A DNA stretch of 64,000 nt from Chloroflexota bacterium (GTDB taxonomy: Bacteria > Chloroflexota > Anaerolineae > Promineifilales > Promineifilaceae), in NCBI GenBank assembly GCA_014584575.1, contig JACTMP010000046.1:43767-107766 (forward strand). Direction: 5' to 3'. A model generated the notes under the pieces. The model did no database searches and was not told the origin of the DNA. It worked only from the letters and a program-made list of their open reading frames with translations. Below are positions 27,177-40,209 of this stretch, piece by piece (the first letter of the stretch is position 1; the number at the start of each line of letters is the position of its first letter). The translations under genes were made by a program, and so were the position numbers.

Positions 27177-27194
27177 TTGTGAATTGTTGGACAA
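27177..27194. promoter_or_regulatory. Possible Rex operator upstream of atpA
   Basis: TTGTGAATTGTTGGACAA resembles the Rex palindrome TTGTGAA-N4-TTCACAA with two mismatches. It lies about 220 bp before atpA, between divergent genes. The 27118-27413 gap has no gene. Weak on its own, but a rex gene lies 6 kb away. Confidence 0.3.
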
Positions 27195-27413
27195 ATGGCG
27201 GCGCGTGGGGTATATTTCGCCCGCTGCCAGCCCTGGCTGTCAGCCAAATCCTGCATACTGATTGGCAGCATCCCCACCGTCCAGGGGCAACTGGTCTGGA
27301 TGGTTGAAAATAAGCATAACTCGCGTGAATTAAAGGCAATTTACAATCATATTCATTAGATGACCGGTTGTAACCGCGTTATCTTCAAGATTATTTTCCG
27401 AGGAGGTTGGTGA

Positions 27414-29087
<1,674 letters not shown>

Positions 29088-29156
29088 ATGTGTCAAGTGT
29101 CAGGTATCAGGTGTCACGCAACACTTGATACTTGACACTCGACACTCGACACTTCC
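29088..29156. repeat. Word-repeat hairpin between atpA and atpG (GTGTCAA type)
   Basis: GTGTCAAGTGTCAGGTATCAGGTGTCA, a short loop, then ACACTTGATACTTGACACTCGACACTC. It fills the gap and ends about 3 bp before the atpG start, leaving no Shine-Dalgarno. A sister copy is at 31474. Confidence 0.85.
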
Positions 29157-29158
29157 CT

Positions 29159-31470
<2,312 letters not shown>

Positions 31471-31473
31471 CAC

Positions 31474-31548
31474 GTGTTTAAGTGTCAAGTGTCAGGTGTC
31501 AGGTAAGAACACCGGGCACTTGACACTTGACACCTGACACTTGACACA
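31474..31548. repeat. Word-repeat hairpin between atpD and atpC (GTGTCAA type)
   Basis: GTGTCAAGTGTCAGGTGTCAGG, a loop, then CACTTGACACTTGACACCTGACACTTGACAC. Same family as 29088-29156 and also ends just before a start codon. Confidence 0.85.
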
Positions 31549-31553
31549 AAGCT

Positions 31554-32024
31554 ATGTCCTTTATATGCGATATTGTGACGCAAGAGAGAACTGTCTTTAA
31601 CGGTGAGGTTAAATCTGTTAGTTTGCCGGGTTCGGAAGGCCGCATGGGGATTTTGCCCAATCATTCACCGCTGCTGACAACGTTGGGTTTTGGCGAGGTG
31701 ATTGTGCGCGACGCGGCCGGCAGCGAGCAGTATTTTGCTATTGGTGGGGGTTTTGCCGAAGTGCAACCGGACCATGTGATTGTGCTGGCTGATTCAGCCG
31801 AACAGGCGGAAGAGATTGACATTGAACGGGCAGAACAGGCGCGGGCGCGGGCGGAACAGGCAATGAAGGAAGGGATCAAGGAAGACCCGGACAAATATGC
31901 CCAAATTCAGGCCTCTTTAATGCGAGCGCAGGTACGCCTGGATGTTGGTCGTAAACATTCCGGGCGTCAGCGGCGTGAGATGGCGACCGGGTTTGCCCAA
32001 ACACGAGATGAGGATCGCAGTTAA
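31554..32024 (+). CDS. atpC: F1 ATP synthase subunit epsilon
   Basis: A 156-aa subunit of the central stalk. The N-terminal beta-sandwich shows [21 protein letters not shown], the hallmark of epsilon, followed by a two-helix region ([18 protein letters not shown]). The last ~25 residues extend beyond usual lengths and are basic. It is the last atp gene; mreB follows 2 bp later. Confidence 0.93.
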   Translation: MSFICDIVTQERTVFNGEVKSVSLPGSEGRMGILPNHSPLLTTLGFGEVIVRDAAGSEQYFAIGGGFAEVQPDHVIVLADSAEQAEEIDIERAEQARARAEQAMKEGIKEDPDKYAQIQASLMRAQVRLDVGRKHSGRQRREMATGFAQTRDEDRS

Positions 32025-32026
32025 CT

Positions 32027-33046
32027 GTGCCAATTTTTACAACACATATTGCCATTGACCTGGGCACGGTCAATGTGTTGGTTTATGTACAGGGGAAGGG
32101 AATTGTCCTGCAAGAGCCTTCGGTTGTAGCCATTAGCGAAGATGGCGACAAAACCACCATTGTGGAAGTGGGGCGAGCGGCGAAGGAGATGTACGGCCGT
32201 ACTCCCGAACACATTGAAGTGATGCGGCCGTTGCGGGATGGGGTCATCGCCGACTATTTTGTTACTCAGGGCATGTTGGAATACTTCATCAGCAAGGTAT
32301 CCGGCGGATTAAAACTCCGCAAACCGGAAGTGATGCTCACCCACCCCTATGGCATTACCAGCGTGGAACGGCGCGCTATTCGGGAAGCGGCGCTGGCAGC
32401 CGGCGGTCGAGACCCTGTTCACCTGATTTCCGAGCCATTGGCCGCTGCCATTGGCGCCGGATTACCCATTGGCACGCCTGCCGGCAACATGGTGGTAGAT
32501 TTGGGCGGGGGTTCAACAGAAGCGGCCGTCGTGGCCATGAACGGTATCGTCTGCGCTGAATCCGTGCGCGTCGGCGGTGTCCACCTGGACGAGGCGATCA
32601 TCAGCTATATCCGCAAGAAGTATAACCTGGTCATCGGCGAGCCAACAGCCGAAGCAGTCAAGATTAAAATCGGCGCGGCTATGGACCTGGACGAGCCAAC
32701 CACCATGCAGGTGCAGGGGCGAGATCAAGTCGCCGGACTGCCCAAGACCATCACCATCAGCACCGGTGAGGTCATTGAGGCTATCGCCGAACCGCTGCAA
32801 GCCATTGTCAATGTGGTGCGCACCGTGTTAGCCAAAACGCCCCCAGAACTTTCCTCCGACATCATTGACCGGGGCATGGTTCTCACTGGGGGTGGGGCGC
32901 TTTTGCGCGAAATTGACGCCCTGCTCACCCGTGAAACAGGCGTCCCCGCTTATATGGCCGACAACCCCCTGGCCTGCACCGTGTTGGGCGCGGGCAAGGC
33001 GCTGGCCGAACTCCCCATTTTGCAGCGCAGCATGCCTGATTTATAA
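32027..33046 (+). CDS. mreB: MreB-like actin family cell-shape protein
   Basis: A 339-aa actin-fold protein starting at [28 protein letters not shown] is phosphate loop 1 (split here into shorter known parts), [10 protein letters not shown] loop 2, and [13 protein letters not shown] the adenosine motif. These assign it to MreB/Mbl, which organises wall synthesis along the membrane. No mreC or mreD follows, and it sits next to the ATP synthase cluster with a 2-bp gap; this is unusual, so it may be a second paralog. Confidence 0.9.
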   Translation: MPIFTTHIAIDLGTVNVLVYVQGKGIVLQEPSVVAISEDGDKTTIVEVGRAAKEMYGRTPEHIEVMRPLRDGVIADYFVTQGMLEYFISKVSGGLKLRKPEVMLTHPYGITSVERRAIREAALAAGGRDPVHLISEPLAAAIGAGLPIGTPAGNMVVDLGGGSTEAAVVAMNGIVCAESVRVGGVHLDEAIISYIRKKYNLVIGEPTAEAVKIKIGAAMDLDEPTTMQVQGRDQVAGLPKTITISTGEVIEAIAEPLQAIVNVVRTVLAKTPPELSSDIIDRGMVLTGGGALLREIDALLTRETGVPAYMADNPLACTVLGAGKALAELPILQRSMPDL

Positions 33047-33047
33047 C

Positions 33048-33665
33048 CTAAAGATAAAACGTCATCCGCTGTAACTGCACCACCGGATCGCTGTAAGTCA
33101 CATGTACCCCATGAGGTACATTCAGGTGAATGGGCGCATAGCTTAAGATAGCTGTTATGCCCGCCGCGACCAACCTGTCGGTAATTTCCTGAGCGGCGCT
33201 GGCCGGCACTACCAGAATGGCAATTTTCACCTGGTTGGCAGCCAGCACGGATTCTAGCGTCGCAATATCCCGCACAATTAACCCGTTCATCTCCTCGCCA
33301 ACTTTCCGGGGATCATTGTCGAACACCCAGGCAATGTGAAAGCCACGATGCTCAAAGCCCTGGTAATGGGCCAGGGCGTGCCCCAAATAACCGGCGCCAA
33401 TCAGCGCCACCTGCCACTCCCCTTTCAGGTTCAAAATCTCCCGCAATTGGTCAATCAGGTAGCCGATATGATAGCCGGTGCCTTGTTTGCCAAATTCGCC
33501 AAAATGGGAGAGGTCTTTACGGATTTGGGCAGAGCTAATGCCTAACCGCTGCCCTAATTCATGGGAGGAGGTGGTGACTTTGCCTTCTTCTTCGGCTAAT
33601 CGGGTCAATTCTCGCAGATAAACTGGCAATCGGCTGATAACAATGTCTGGAATTTGCTTGATCAC
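33048..33665 (-). CDS. rex: Redox-sensing transcriptional repressor Rex
   Basis: A 205-aa repressor that leaves DNA when NADH rises. The N-terminal winged helix has SSHELGQRLGISSAQIRKDLSHFGEFGKQGTGY, typical of Rex, and the C-terminal Rossmann domain has LIGAGYLGHALAHY. The start is set at GTG 33665 (VIKQIPDIVISRLP), which gives the normal length and is preceded by AAGGGG; a longer in-frame start lacks support. A Rex-like palindrome lies 60-76 bp upstream, suggesting autoregulation. Confidence 0.93.
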   Translation of the reverse strand: MIKQIPDIVISRLPVYLRELTRLAEEEGKVTTSSHELGQRLGISSAQIRKDLSHFGEFGKQGTGYHIGYLIDQLREILNLKGEWQVALIGAGYLGHALAHYQGFEHRGFHIAWVFDNDPRKVGEEMNGLIVRDIATLESVLAANQVKIAILVVPASAAQEITDRLVAAGITAILSYAPIHLNVPHGVHVTYSDPVVQLQRMTFYL

Positions 33666-33723
33666 AATGGGTGATCCCCTTGGTTTGCAGTTTAGTTCAA
33701 TGCCCTGATTCGTGCGGTTGCAT

Positions 33724-33741
33724 TCGTGGAAGTTTTCACAA
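33724..33741. promoter_or_regulatory. Probable Rex operator upstream of rex
   Basis: TCGTGGAAGTTTTCACAA matches TTGTGAA-N4-TTCACAA with two mismatches and a perfect right half. Its position just upstream of rex fits autorepression. Confidence 0.45.
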
Positions 33742-33903
33742 TTGTACCATAGGGGGATCGGGGTAGCAATAGAGGGGAAAAGGGTTGGGTGATGGGTAAC
33801 GGATGCTATACTGCGCAAGAGCAAATACTGACATTTTGCTTTCCGGTGGAATACAAGTTTATAGCCTAATTGGGTATACATCCAGATTAGTCACAATCAG
33901 CGC

Positions 33904-33926
33904 AACCTTTCTTGTTATACTGCGTA
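33904..33926 (+). promoter_or_regulatory. Possible ECF-type promoter of the sigma factor
   Basis: AACC at 33904-33907 and CGTA at 33923-33926 are 15 bp apart, resembling ECF promoters of the AACC-N16-CGTA type. It lies ~27 bp before the TTG start, so self-activation is possible. TATACT at 33915-33920 could instead be a sigma70 -10. Confidence 0.35.
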
Positions 33927-33952
33927 TGGTGTGGCAGTCAGGAGAGAAAACG

Positions 33953-34540
33953 TTGAACAGTGATGAATTTGTCTGGCTTGAAAGAGCAATGGAAGGCGAC
34001 AAAGAAGCCTTCGGTCAAATTATTGAAGCCTACCAGGGGCCGGTTTATAACCTGGCGTATCGTATGTTGAACAATGCGGACGAAGCAGAGGAAGCGGCTC
34101 AAGAAGCGTTTATTCGCGCTTACACCCGGTTGGACAGCTATAACCCGGAGCGCAAATTTAGCACCTGGCTGCTTTCGATCACGTCCAACTACTGTATTGA
34201 CATCATCCGTAAACGGCGGGCAATTTTGTTGTCTATTGACGAGCCGTTAGCCCCGCATCCGGCGTTGATGTCAGAAAAGTCGGCGGGGCCGGAGGCGCAG
34301 ATGGTACAGAGCGAAGAGCAACGGCTGGTGCAGGCGCTGCTGGCGGAGTTGGAACCGGATTACCGGCAGGCGGTGATTTTGCGTTACTGGTATGACCTTT
34401 CTTATGAGGAGATTGCCGAAGTGACCAATTCGACGGTAAGCGCGATTAAGTCACGGCTGTTCCGTGCCCGCCGCTATCTGGCGGATTTGGGTGTGGCGGC
34501 GGGTTTGGAACCGATTGATGTTCCCGGTGTGGTGGTATGA
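33953..34540 (+). CDS. ECF-type RNA polymerase sigma factor
   Basis: A 195-aa sigma factor. Region 2 shows AFGQIIEAYQGPVYNLAYRMLNN and FIRAYTRLDSYNPERKFSTWLLSI; region 4 shows LEPDYRQAVILRYWYDLSYEEIAEVT and SAIKSRLFRARRYL. The TTG start at 33953 follows GGAGAG at an 8-bp spacing, so I prefer it over the ATG at 33926, which would sit at the proposed transcription start. A hairpin and an anti-sigma gene follow. It probably drives its own operon. Confidence 0.9.
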   Translation: MNSDEFVWLERAMEGDKEAFGQIIEAYQGPVYNLAYRMLNNADEAEEAAQEAFIRAYTRLDSYNPERKFSTWLLSITSNYCIDIIRKRRAILLSIDEPLAPHPALMSEKSAGPEAQMVQSEEQRLVQALLAELEPDYRQAVILRYWYDLSYEEIAEVTNSTVSAIKSRLFRARRYLADLGVAAGLEPIDVPGVVV

Positions 34541-34545
34541 AAGAG

Positions 34546-34571
34546 TTGACAAGTTTTTAGAAACTTGTCAA
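34546..34571. promoter_or_regulatory. Hairpin between sigma and anti-sigma genes
   Basis: A perfect 11-bp inverted repeat (TTGACAAGTTT, loop TTAG, AAACTTGTCAA) with no T tract. It might tune the sigma to anti-sigma ratio by pausing or stabilising RNA. Confidence 0.6.
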
Positions 34572-34620
34572 TTCTGCGGTGATGGATGGTATGAGAAATT
34601 CACAAAATGGGAGTAATGGT

Positions 34621-35166
34621 ATGGAGCATGAAGAGATTTTTACGTTGATGATGGACGCGCTCGATGGCGAGCTTCTGGCAGATGAACAATCAATGCTGGA
34701 ATCTCACCTGCGTGCGTGTCCTGATTGTATGCGGGAGTGGCAGGCGATGAGCGCCATTGATGCCCTGTTCCGGCGCACTCCAATGCTCAGCCCGGCGGCC
34801 GATTTTACGCAGCGAACATTGGCGCGGCTGCCCAACCGGCGCGTGCGGTTGTGGCTGATGGGGGTGGTGTATCTGGCGCTGCTTATGGCCGGGTTGCTGC
34901 CATTTTTGTTGGTGGTGGGCACGGCCGTACTCCTGGCTTCGTCATTTGGTGAACCGGCAGCGATAGGTAATGGATTGCAACTACTTGTGAAAGGGTTGCA
35001 ACTGACCGGTGTGGTTGCCGGTGCTTTGCTGGCGGGTGCATCGCGCCTGATTTTGGAACAACCATCTATTATTGGCTGGATGCTGGTGATGGTCGGGATT
35101 GTCTTCTTGTGGAGCGGCGTCTATCGGCAGATGCTCAATTCACCGACCCGACGACATATTTCCTGA
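34621..35166 (+). CDS. Zinc-finger anti-sigma factor (membrane)
   Basis: A 181-aa protein. The N-terminus carries the zf-HC2 motif, ESHLRACPDCMREW (H-x3-C-x2-C), which binds zinc and the sigma factor. Membrane helices follow (LWLMGVVYLALLMAGLLPFLLV; two more at ~120-170). ATG 34621 is chosen after GGGAG. It should hold the sigma factor at the membrane until a signal arrives. Confidence 0.85.
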   Translation: MEHEEIFTLMMDALDGELLADEQSMLESHLRACPDCMREWQAMSAIDALFRRTPMLSPAADFTQRTLARLPNRRVRLWLMGVVYLALLMAGLLPFLLVVGTAVLLASSFGEPAAIGNGLQLLVKGLQLTGVVAGALLAGASRLILEQPSIIGWMLVMVGIVFLWSGVYRQMLNSPTRRHIS

Positions 35167-35186
35167 ACATGGGGGTTAGCTTAACA

Positions 35187-36281
35187 ATGAAACGCTTTTT
35201 ACTCTTTTTTAGTTTGATTCTGTTTTTGGTGTTGGCGACCACCGGCGTGGCTTTGGCCCAAAGCCAGCGGGTGACGGTGGCGGCTGGGGAAACGGCCGAG
35301 GAGGTCGTGTTGTTTGAAGGCAGCCTGACGGTTGAAGCCGGCGGCACGGTGACTGGTGACGTGGTGCTGTTTGACGGCGACGCCACCATTGCGGGCACAG
35401 TGAAGGGGTCGGTGGTGCTGTTTGATGGCGACCTGGTGGCAACGGAAACGGCCGTGATCAACGGCGATTGTGTTGTGATGTCCGGCGCTATCACAAACCA
35501 GTCCGCAGCCGGATTGACCTGCACTCATTTACAAGAGCTGCACCCGGCATTAAGCGGGCTGCTGAATAACATCCCTGCCATACCGCCCATTCCTGCTGTG
35601 CCGCCTATCCCTTCAGTTCCGGCGGCCCCACCCGCGCCGCCGCTAAACATGGAAACAGAGAGCGGGGGTGTGTTTTTTGCCCAGGTGTTCGGGGCTATTT
35701 TCCGTAGCTTGCTGTTTGGGGCATTGGCTTTTGTGGCCGCAACATTGTTTCCACGTCACCTGACGCGAGTGGAAGAGGCGGTACGGGAAAAGCCTTTTGC
35801 CAATGGGACAGTTGGCTTTTTAACTTCATTGGCGGTACCCATTTTGCTGCTGCTGTTTAGCCCCATCCTGTTTGTGCTGGCTTTTATTTGCGGGTTGGGG
35901 GTATTGCTGGCAGCGGCGGTGGTGCTTGGCTACGCAGCGGCGCTGGCTGTGGGCTGGTTTGCCATAGGCAGTATTTTGGGCCAACGAATGGCAGAGCGGC
36001 TAAACATGAAAAATCGCTCATTCCCGTGGGTGACGGCCGTCGGCACAGCCACACTGACCCTGGTTTTAGGGCTGTTGGGTGCAATCCCCTTTGTTATCGG
36101 TGAAGGGCTGGTCGGGTTTTTAATTGCCTGTGTGGGGCTGGGGGCGGTGGCGCTGACGAAGTTTGGCACACGGCCGTACCCCTTGCTGGATGAAGGTATT
36201 CGCATTTTACCGGTGGAGAATGGTGATAAGGTCACGGCCGTGCTCAATACCCTGCCCGAAGACGACATCCGCCTGAAATAA
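35187..36281 (+). CDS. Bactofilin-like protein with membrane domain
   Basis: A 364-aa protein. A signal peptide (RFLLFFSLILFLVLATTGVALA) is followed by a short beta-helix-like part with repeating ETAEEVVLFEGSL, GDVVLFDGDA and GSVVLFDGDL, as in polymer-forming cytoskeletal (bactofilin) proteins. A Pro-rich hinge (IPPIPAVPPIPSVPAAP) leads to four membrane helices. It is cotranscribed with the sigma pair and probably their main target or effector. The start follows GGGGGTTAG. The repeat region is shorter than in true bactofilins. Confidence 0.75.
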   Translation: MKRFLLFFSLILFLVLATTGVALAQSQRVTVAAGETAEEVVLFEGSLTVEAGGTVTGDVVLFDGDATIAGTVKGSVVLFDGDLVATETAVINGDCVVMSGAITNQSAAGLTCTHLQELHPALSGLLNNIPAIPPIPAVPPIPSVPAAPPAPPLNMETESGGVFFAQVFGAIFRSLLFGALAFVAATLFPRHLTRVEEAVREKPFANGTVGFLTSLAVPILLLLFSPILFVLAFICGLGVLLAAAVVLGYAAALAVGWFAIGSILGQRMAERLNMKNRSFPWVTAVGTATLTLVLGLLGAIPFVIGEGLVGFLIACVGLGAVALTKFGTRPYPLLDEGIRILPVENGDKVTAVLNTLPEDDIRLK

Positions 36282-36282
36282 T

Positions 36283-36304
36283 TGTCAATTGACAATTGTC
36301 AATT
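36283..36304. repeat. Short word-repeat hairpin (TTGTCAA type)
   Basis: ATTGTCAATTGACAATTGTCAATT, a small version of the repeated-word hairpins, directly after the bactofilin-like stop. Confidence 0.6.
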
Positions 36305-36325
36305 TTCTTCCTCTTCCCCCCTTAA

Positions 36326-36363
36326 ATAAAAGAGGCGCTCACCACAGAGAGCGCCTCTTTTAT
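36326..36363. terminator. Bidirectional terminator
   Basis: A perfect 15-bp stem (ATAAAAGAGGCGCTC with GAGCGCCTCTTTTAT, 8-nt loop) lies between two convergent genes. Confidence 0.93.
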
Positions 36364-36418
36364 TTTATTGGGAGAACTGGAAATCGGCGTTCATCCCCGT
36401 TCCATTTGGAGAGCAAGA

Positions 36419-37114
36419 CTAGGCAGCAAACTTTTCTTCTTTACTCATGCCACCATCCAGTTTAGCGCCAATCTGCCCATACAGGTGCCCCAATACGGCA
36501 TACAGGTAAACATTCCCGGCCAGGATGATGATCCAACCGATAAAGGGAATGGCCCCCACCAGGCTGAGTACCATGCTAATGCCAAAAGAGACAACAACAA
36601 CTAAAACAATATCACCAATGTTGTCGCGGGCAATGCCAATGACGCGGCCAAACTGGAAACAGGCGCCCAAACTGCGCTCCCGCGCATATTGGATGGTCAC
36701 AGCCGGCGCTAAGAACATGAGGGCGATAATGAGGATGAAAAAGAAGCAGCAAGAGATGAGGAATGAACTTGAGAAGAGGGCGGCCGCCGCATCTTCGCTC
36801 ATCTCGCTTAAGCCGCTTGAGCCAACGGTGGCGAATGTGATACAACAGGCAAGTAGCCAGAACGGCGCCGTATAAACCAGCATAGCCACAAACAGGTTAA
36901 TGCCGTCCATAAACAGCTTGCCCCAATCCTGCCATTCCGGCAGCGGCCGTTCGTGGCCGGCCATGACATTCTGAGCGATTTGTACCATATAACCGGTCAG
37001 GAAAAAGGCGGGTATGATGAGGAAACTAAAGAAGGCTATGACTGCGCCAATGCCTAACTTCGTGATCCAGCGTTCGTCTTCGGTTACATAGGTGAGAGCT
37101 TTTCCAATGTCCAT
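36419..37114 (-). CDS. DUF4013 membrane protein
   Basis: A 231-aa polytopic membrane protein of about six helices. It begins MDIGKALTYVTEDERWITKLGIG and contains PLPEWQDWGKLFMDGI, both typical of DUF4013. The family function is unknown, perhaps envelope stress. The start follows AGGAGG. It is a single-gene unit. Confidence 0.85.
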   Translation of the reverse strand: MDIGKALTYVTEDERWITKLGIGAVIAFFSFLIIPAFFLTGYMVQIAQNVMAGHERPLPEWQDWGKLFMDGINLFVAMLVYTAPFWLLACCITFATVGSSGLSEMSEDAAAALFSSSFLISCCFFFILIIALMFLAPAVTIQYARERSLGACFQFGRVIGIARDNIGDIVLVVVVSFGISMVLSLVGAIPFIGWIIILAGNVYLYAVLGHLYGQIGAKLDGGMSKEEKFAA

Positions 37115-37241
37115 TTTTTCCTCCTGTATTTCAGGTGTGAACTAAGTTGATAAAGTGAAGGACTACCGACAAGATTGTATGGCTATGTGGCAGGCGCGTC
37201 AACCAGTTTGCAAACGGCCGTAAGCAGGCTAGAATGATCCC

Positions 37242-38174
37242 ATGCACCGAGTTGTCTTTATGGGTACACCCGATTTTGCCGTGCCCAGCCTACAAACCTT
37301 GATCCAAACACAACACGTGGTCGGCGTGGTAACACAGCCAGACAAACCGGCGGGGCGCGGCAATCAGCTACGGCCGTCGCCCGTCAAACTCATCGCCCAG
37401 GCCGCCAACATCTCCGTGTACCAGCCAAAATCATTAAAAAGCGAAGAAGCCGCCGCGCCTCTGCGCGCCTGGCAGCCGGACGTGATTGTGGTGGCTGCTT
37501 TTGGGCAAATTTTGCGCGCCCATGTGCTGGATTTGCCGCCGCATGGCTGCCTCAACGTTCATGCTTCGCTGCTGCCCCGCTGGCGCGGCGCTTCGCCCAT
37601 TCAACACGCCCTGCTGGCTGGTGATGCCCAAACCGGCGTCTGCCTGATGCAGATGGACGTGGGGCTGGATACCGGCCCGGTGTATGTGTGTGAGGCCACA
37701 CCGATTACGGCTGAGGACACGGCCGTGAGCCTGCACGACCGCCTGGCAAACCTGGGGGCGGATTTGCTGCGCCAACACCTGCCCACCATCCTCAGCGGTC
37801 AACTGCCGGCCAATCGCCAGGATGACAGCCAATCTACCTATGCGCCGATGATCAAAAAAGAGCAGGGCATCATAGATTGGCAGCAAAGCAGCCAGCACAT
37901 TGACCGGCACATTCGCGCCATGACCCCCTGGCCCGGCGCATATACTACCTGGCAGGGGCAGGTATTGAAAATTTTGCGGGCCACGCCGGCGGCGCCGGCC
38001 CAGGCCGTTGCCAGACCAGGTCAGGTGTTGGAGCAGAACGGCCGTTTGTTTGTGCACTGCGGTATAGGCAGCATACAATTGGGCGAAGTGCAGTTAGCCG
38101 GGAAAAAAGCCATGACTGCGGCCGACTTTTTACGCGGACATGCCCATTTTGTGGGCGGTTTATTAGGAGATTGA
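37242..38174 (+). CDS. fmt: Methionyl-tRNA formyltransferase
   Basis: A 310-aa enzyme that formylates initiator Met-tRNA using 10-formyl-THF. VVFMGTPDFAVPSLQTL starts it, NVHASLLPRWRGASPIQHALL holds the Asn-His catalytic pair and the SLLPRWRG loop, and MDVGLDTGPV carries the Asp. The C-terminal tRNA-binding domain is present (PWPGAYTTWQG). Length is normal. No peptide deformylase gene is adjacent. Confidence 0.95.
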   Translation: MHRVVFMGTPDFAVPSLQTLIQTQHVVGVVTQPDKPAGRGNQLRPSPVKLIAQAANISVYQPKSLKSEEAAAPLRAWQPDVIVVAAFGQILRAHVLDLPPHGCLNVHASLLPRWRGASPIQHALLAGDAQTGVCLMQMDVGLDTGPVYVCEATPITAEDTAVSLHDRLANLGADLLRQHLPTILSGQLPANRQDDSQSTYAPMIKKEQGIIDWQQSSQHIDRHIRAMTPWPGAYTTWQGQVLKILRATPAAPAQAVARPGQVLEQNGRLFVHCGIGSIQLGEVQLAGKKAMTAADFLRGHAHFVGGLLGD

Positions 38175-38222
38175 GAGATTAGAGATTAGAAATTGGATTA
38201 ATCTCCAATCTCTAATCTCCCT
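38172..38222. repeat. Word-repeat hairpin (GAGATTA type)
   Basis: GAGAGATTAGAGATTAGAAATTGG followed by AATCTCCAATCTCTAATCTCC, between fmt and panE. Same word as at 12384 and 44703. Confidence 0.8.
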
Positions 38223-38235
38223 TACACAGAGCCTT

Positions 38236-39279
38236 ATGGAAATTCTCGTTTATGGCGCGGGCGCGGTGGGTGGTTATCTGGGCGCCCGACTATTACAACA
38301 GAAACACCAGGTGACAATGATCGTGCGGGAGGTGGCGGCCGAACTGATCCAGATGAACGGCCTGAGTATCACCGAACATGGGGAACGGGAACGGGTCAGA
38401 CCCCATGTGGTCACTTCGGCGATGGCGGCATTTCAGAACGGCCGTGCCTACGACCTGATCATGATGAGCGTCAAATCCTATGATCTGGAAGATGCAATGA
38501 ACAGCATTGTCGCCTTTTGCCCGCAGCCGCCAACGCTGCTCATTACCGGCAATGGCATTGGCATTGAGGAACCGTTTATGGCCCAATTCGGCGCAGAAAA
38601 GGTGATTGCCGGTTCTGTCACCATCCCTCTCAGTAAAAAAACATCCGACCACATTGTGGTGCAAAAGGCGGGGCGGGGGCTGGCGCTGGCCCCTACCCAA
38701 CCGAAACAGAACATCAAGCCGTGGGGGACGCTCTTTCAAAAAGCGGGCATCACCACCCAATTGGAAAGCGATTACCAGGCCATGAAATGGTCAAAGGCGT
38801 TGTTGAATATGGTGGGTAACGCCACCTCCGCTATTTTGAATCGCAAACCAGGCGTTCTGTACAAATCGGATACGATTTTCAATCTGGAAGTGGAGATGTT
38901 GCGGGAGACGTTGGCAGTGATGAAGGCTAAGAAATTGCCGGTAATTGACCTGCCCGGATCGTCGGCCAAAAAGCTGGCGTTTGGCGTGCGGCGGCTGCCC
39001 CGTTCCATGCTCAAATCCCGCATGGTCAGCGCCGTCACCAGCGGGCGCGGTGACAAGATGCCTTCCTTCCAGATTGACCTGACGTCGGGCAAGGGTAAGA
39101 GTGAGGTCATCTACCACAACGGCGCGGTGGCCGCAGCCGGGCAGTCAATGGGTGTGGCTACTCCGGTGAATGCGGCGCTGAATGATATTTTGCTGAAGTT
39201 AGCGCGGGAAGAACTGGATTGGCGAGAGTTTGACGGCCGTCCCCAACGGCTGCTGGCGGAAGTGAAGAAATACCGGTAA
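38236..39279 (+). CDS. panE: 2-dehydropantoate 2-reductase family protein
   Basis: A 347-aa NADPH-dependent reductase. VYGAGAVGGYLGARL is the nucleotide loop; SVKSYDLEDA and ALLNMVGNATSAIL fit KPR, with the latter carrying the conserved Lys/Asn region. KPR makes pantoate for CoA. It is longer than the typical 300, so it may be a family relative. The aldolase gene follows 2 bp later. Confidence 0.8.
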   Translation: MEILVYGAGAVGGYLGARLLQQKHQVTMIVREVAAELIQMNGLSITEHGERERVRPHVVTSAMAAFQNGRAYDLIMMSVKSYDLEDAMNSIVAFCPQPPTLLITGNGIGIEEPFMAQFGAEKVIAGSVTIPLSKKTSDHIVVQKAGRGLALAPTQPKQNIKPWGTLFQKAGITTQLESDYQAMKWSKALLNMVGNATSAILNRKPGVLYKSDTIFNLEVEMLRETLAVMKAKKLPVIDLPGSSAKKLAFGVRRLPRSMLKSRMVSAVTSGRGDKMPSFQIDLTSGKGKSEVIYHNGAVAAAGQSMGVATPVNAALNDILLKLAREELDWREFDGRPQRLLAEVKKYR

Positions 39280-39281
39280 GC

Positions 39282-40007
39282 ATGTACAGCCACGAACTGG
39301 AACTGCGACAGGAGATCGTCAAAATTGGCCGCCTGATGTATGACAAGGGGCTGATTCTGGCTTCTGATGGCAATATCTCGGCGCGGTTGGGGCACGGCCG
39401 TATCCTGCTTACTCCCTCCGGCCTGCATAAGGGCATGTTGGAGCCAGACCAGTTGATCATCGTCAACGAAGCGGGCAAAAAAGTGGGTGGGCCGCGCCAT
39501 CTGCACCCCACCAGCGAACTGCCCATGCACCTGGAAGCCTACCGCCAACGCCCGGATGTCACGGCCGTTGTCCATGCCCATCCCCCTTATGCCGTAGCCC
39601 TTTCCATTGCCGGGATTTCTCTGGCCGACTGCCTGCTGCCGGAAGCGGTGGTGTTTTTGGGCACAATTCCAACGACGGCATATGCCACACCATCCAGCGC
39701 CGAAAATGCGTTGGTGGTGCGCGACCTGATCGGCCAGCATGATGGGCTGGTTTTGCAACGGCATGGTTCGCTGACGGTAGGCAATTCCCCCATGCAAGCC
39801 TTTATGCGCCTGGAAACGTTGGAACGTCACGCTTTCATCGCCTATCTGCTGGCGACATTGGGGGTGCATGACCCCATGCCCCCGGCCGACGTGCAAAAAT
39901 TATTGCTCATTCGCCAGCAGTTGGGGCTGAGCCGCCCTGGTGAAACGGAGATGTTTTGTGCGCAATGCGGCGTCTGCCACCTGGAAGGGTTGCATCTGGC
40001 GCGGTAG
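39282..40007 (+). CDS. Class II aldolase/adducin family protein
   Basis: A 241-aa zinc-dependent aldolase relative. SDGNISARL, HPTSELPMHL and VHAHPPYAVA supply the metal-binding His residues and substrate loop of L-fuculose- or L-rhamnulose-phosphate aldolases; QRHGSLTVG also fits. A C-terminal FCAQCGVCHL has three Cys, unusual for the family, and might bind metal. It is cotranscribed with panE. The substrate is not known. Confidence 0.85.
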   Translation: MYSHELELRQEIVKIGRLMYDKGLILASDGNISARLGHGRILLTPSGLHKGMLEPDQLIIVNEAGKKVGGPRHLHPTSELPMHLEAYRQRPDVTAVVHAHPPYAVALSIAGISLADCLLPEAVVFLGTIPTTAYATPSSAENALVVRDLIGQHDGLVLQRHGSLTVGNSPMQAFMRLETLERHAFIAYLLATLGVHDPMPPADVQKLLLIRQQLGLSRPGETEMFCAQCGVCHLEGLHLAR

Positions 40008-40139
40008 GGCGATTTTGAAAATCGCGCCACAAAATGGGCTGATTTGCCATTGAAATTGTCAGATTTTACTGGTAGCATACGGCGCGTCTTACGCAGCAAC
40101 ATAGCAAACAACACGCCTGAGTAGTACCTAACTTAATAT

Positions 40140-40178
40140 AAGCGGGGGCACGGTCGGAGACTGTCCCCGGCTTTTTAG
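40140..40178 (+). terminator. Terminator after the aldolase gene
   Basis: AGCGGGGGCA pairs imperfectly with TGTCCCCGGCT around a 13-nt loop, followed by TTTTT. The rest of 40008-40209 contains no gene. Confidence 0.65.
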
Positions 40179-40209
40179 TTGACAGGTTTAGTAGTGAAGG
40201 AGCCTGATC

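Noticed and set aside
34546..34571. Hairpin as a rho-independent terminator
   Set aside because: No T run follows and the downstream anti-sigma gene must be transcribed; I list it as a regulatory hairpin.
39111..39896. 261-aa minus-strand frame opposite the aldolase gene
   Set aside because: Antisense of clear class II aldolase and reductase sequence; no domain, no ribosome-binding site.
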